Shown: positions 11,919-12,298 of the stretch, piece after piece
Layout: every line of letters starts with the position of its first letter
Position numbering within the stretch: position 1 is the stretch's first letter
NCBI GenBank assembly: GCA_027019845.1
Contig: JALUWE010000230.1
Span: 1 to 12,298 of the forward strand
From: Anaerolineales bacterium
GTDB taxonomy: Bacteria; Chloroflexota; Anaerolineae; Anaerolineales; JABWBV01
Reading direction: 5' to 3'
DNA: 12,298 bases
Notes under the pieces: model-generated
Told to the model about the DNA's origin: nothing
The model's input: only the letters and a program-made list of their open reading frames with translations
The model's database searches: none
Made by a program: the position numbers and the translations under genes

Positions 11919-12298
11919 ATGCTCTCCGCCAAAACCCTCCTCGCCCATCTCAACCTGCCGCGCCTGCGTCCCTGGCGGGAACTGGCCGTGCAGGGCATGA
12001 TGGTGATGGGCTTGAGTTGGGCCGTGCCCTGGTTCCGTTCGCTGACCCAATCCACCTACGCGCTCTCGCCAGCGTACACCTTTGTGGTGCTGTGGGCTAT
12101 GTTGCTGGCGGCCTATCTGTCGATGCGGGCACTCAGCTTCATGCAGTTCAAAGTGCCCCTTCGCCGCGGCGTGCTGGCCGGATTGCTGGCAATCAGCGTG
12201 TTGGCCGGCCTCAAAACGCTGCTCTACACCCGCGAGACCGTCACTCTCAACGATCTGGTGGGCCGGCCGCTGCAAACCTTCAGCGACTTCACCGCACT
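11919..12298 (+). CDS. N-terminal part of a multi-pass membrane protein (cut by window edge)
   Basis: An open frame starts at the ATG 11919-11921 and runs past the window end, giving 126 full codons. It begins MLSAKTLLAHLNLPRLRPWR. Hydrophobic segments at about 24-40, 53-72 and 84-102 are split by short basic loops, for example MRALSFMQFKVPLRRG. I recognise no family; membrane proteins ending in DUF4129 or transglutaminase-like domains often begin in this way, but the diagnostic part is missing. There is no Shine-Dalgarno because the C-rich tandem repeat reaches the start codon. The frame upstream has no other start, while ATG codons at residues 27, 28 and 30 offer later choices. Codon use is that of a real GC-rich gene. 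Confidence 0.7.
   Translation, partial: MLSAKTLLAHLNLPRLRPWRELAVQGMMVMGLSWAVPWFRSLTQSTYALSPAYTFVVLWAMLLAAYLSMRALSFMQFKVPLRRGVLAGLLAISVLAGLKTLLYTRETVTLNDLVGRPLQTFSDFTA

Overview
This window most resembles a chromosomal stretch of a Chloroflexota bacterium, probably class Anaerolineae. That placement is inference. It rests on a GC-rich genome, a lipoprotein with an NBR1-like Ig domain behind a leaderless-type promoter, gaps full of short tandem and REP-like repeats, and GAAC-N4-GTTC (gram-positive-type) LexA boxes. No rRNA, tRNA or CRISPR array was found.

Layout. 1-1300: end of an L10 leader with an attenuator-like hairpin, then rplJ and rplL, closed by a clear terminator; rpoB does not follow. 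1323-1436: a 114-bp MITE-like element. 1544-3667: an OmpR-type response regulator and its membrane histidine kinase. 3661-3956: a repeat-filled convergent gap with heptads, a 23-bp tandem repeat, a 28-bp perfect palindrome and a G-rich minus strand. 3957-5446 (minus): a two-gene operon of a four-helix membrane protein and a membrane-anchored lytic transglycosylase. Its promoter has consensus -35 and -10 hexamers and two perfect GAAC-N4-GTTC boxes. 5553-5666: a second copy of the MITE-like element in the opposite orientation. 5703-9608 (minus): a HerA-like ATPase, an aldo/keto reductase, a DUF433/DUF5615 toxin-antitoxin pair and a NUDIX hydrolase. 9767-10983 (plus): recA with its own LexA-like box in the promoter. 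11091-11603: a lipoprotein. 11604-11918: a repeat-rich gap. 11919 to the end: the start of a membrane protein cut by the window edge.

Two stories stand out. First, the membrane protein/transglycosylase operon looks DNA-damage inducible. Its promoter has the same build as the recA promoter 4 kb away, with a LexA-type box filling the space between TTGACA and the -10. I know of no described SOS-induced pair of this kind; a regulated wall-opening, lysis or DNA-transfer module is a reasonable hypothesis. Second, the toxin-antitoxin pair seems to have landed in an older aldo/keto reductase-NUDIX operon. The first 49 bp of the NUDIX gene occur twice, on either side of the lower-GC toxin-antitoxin segment, and the stranded copy still overlaps the reductase stop codon by ATGA.
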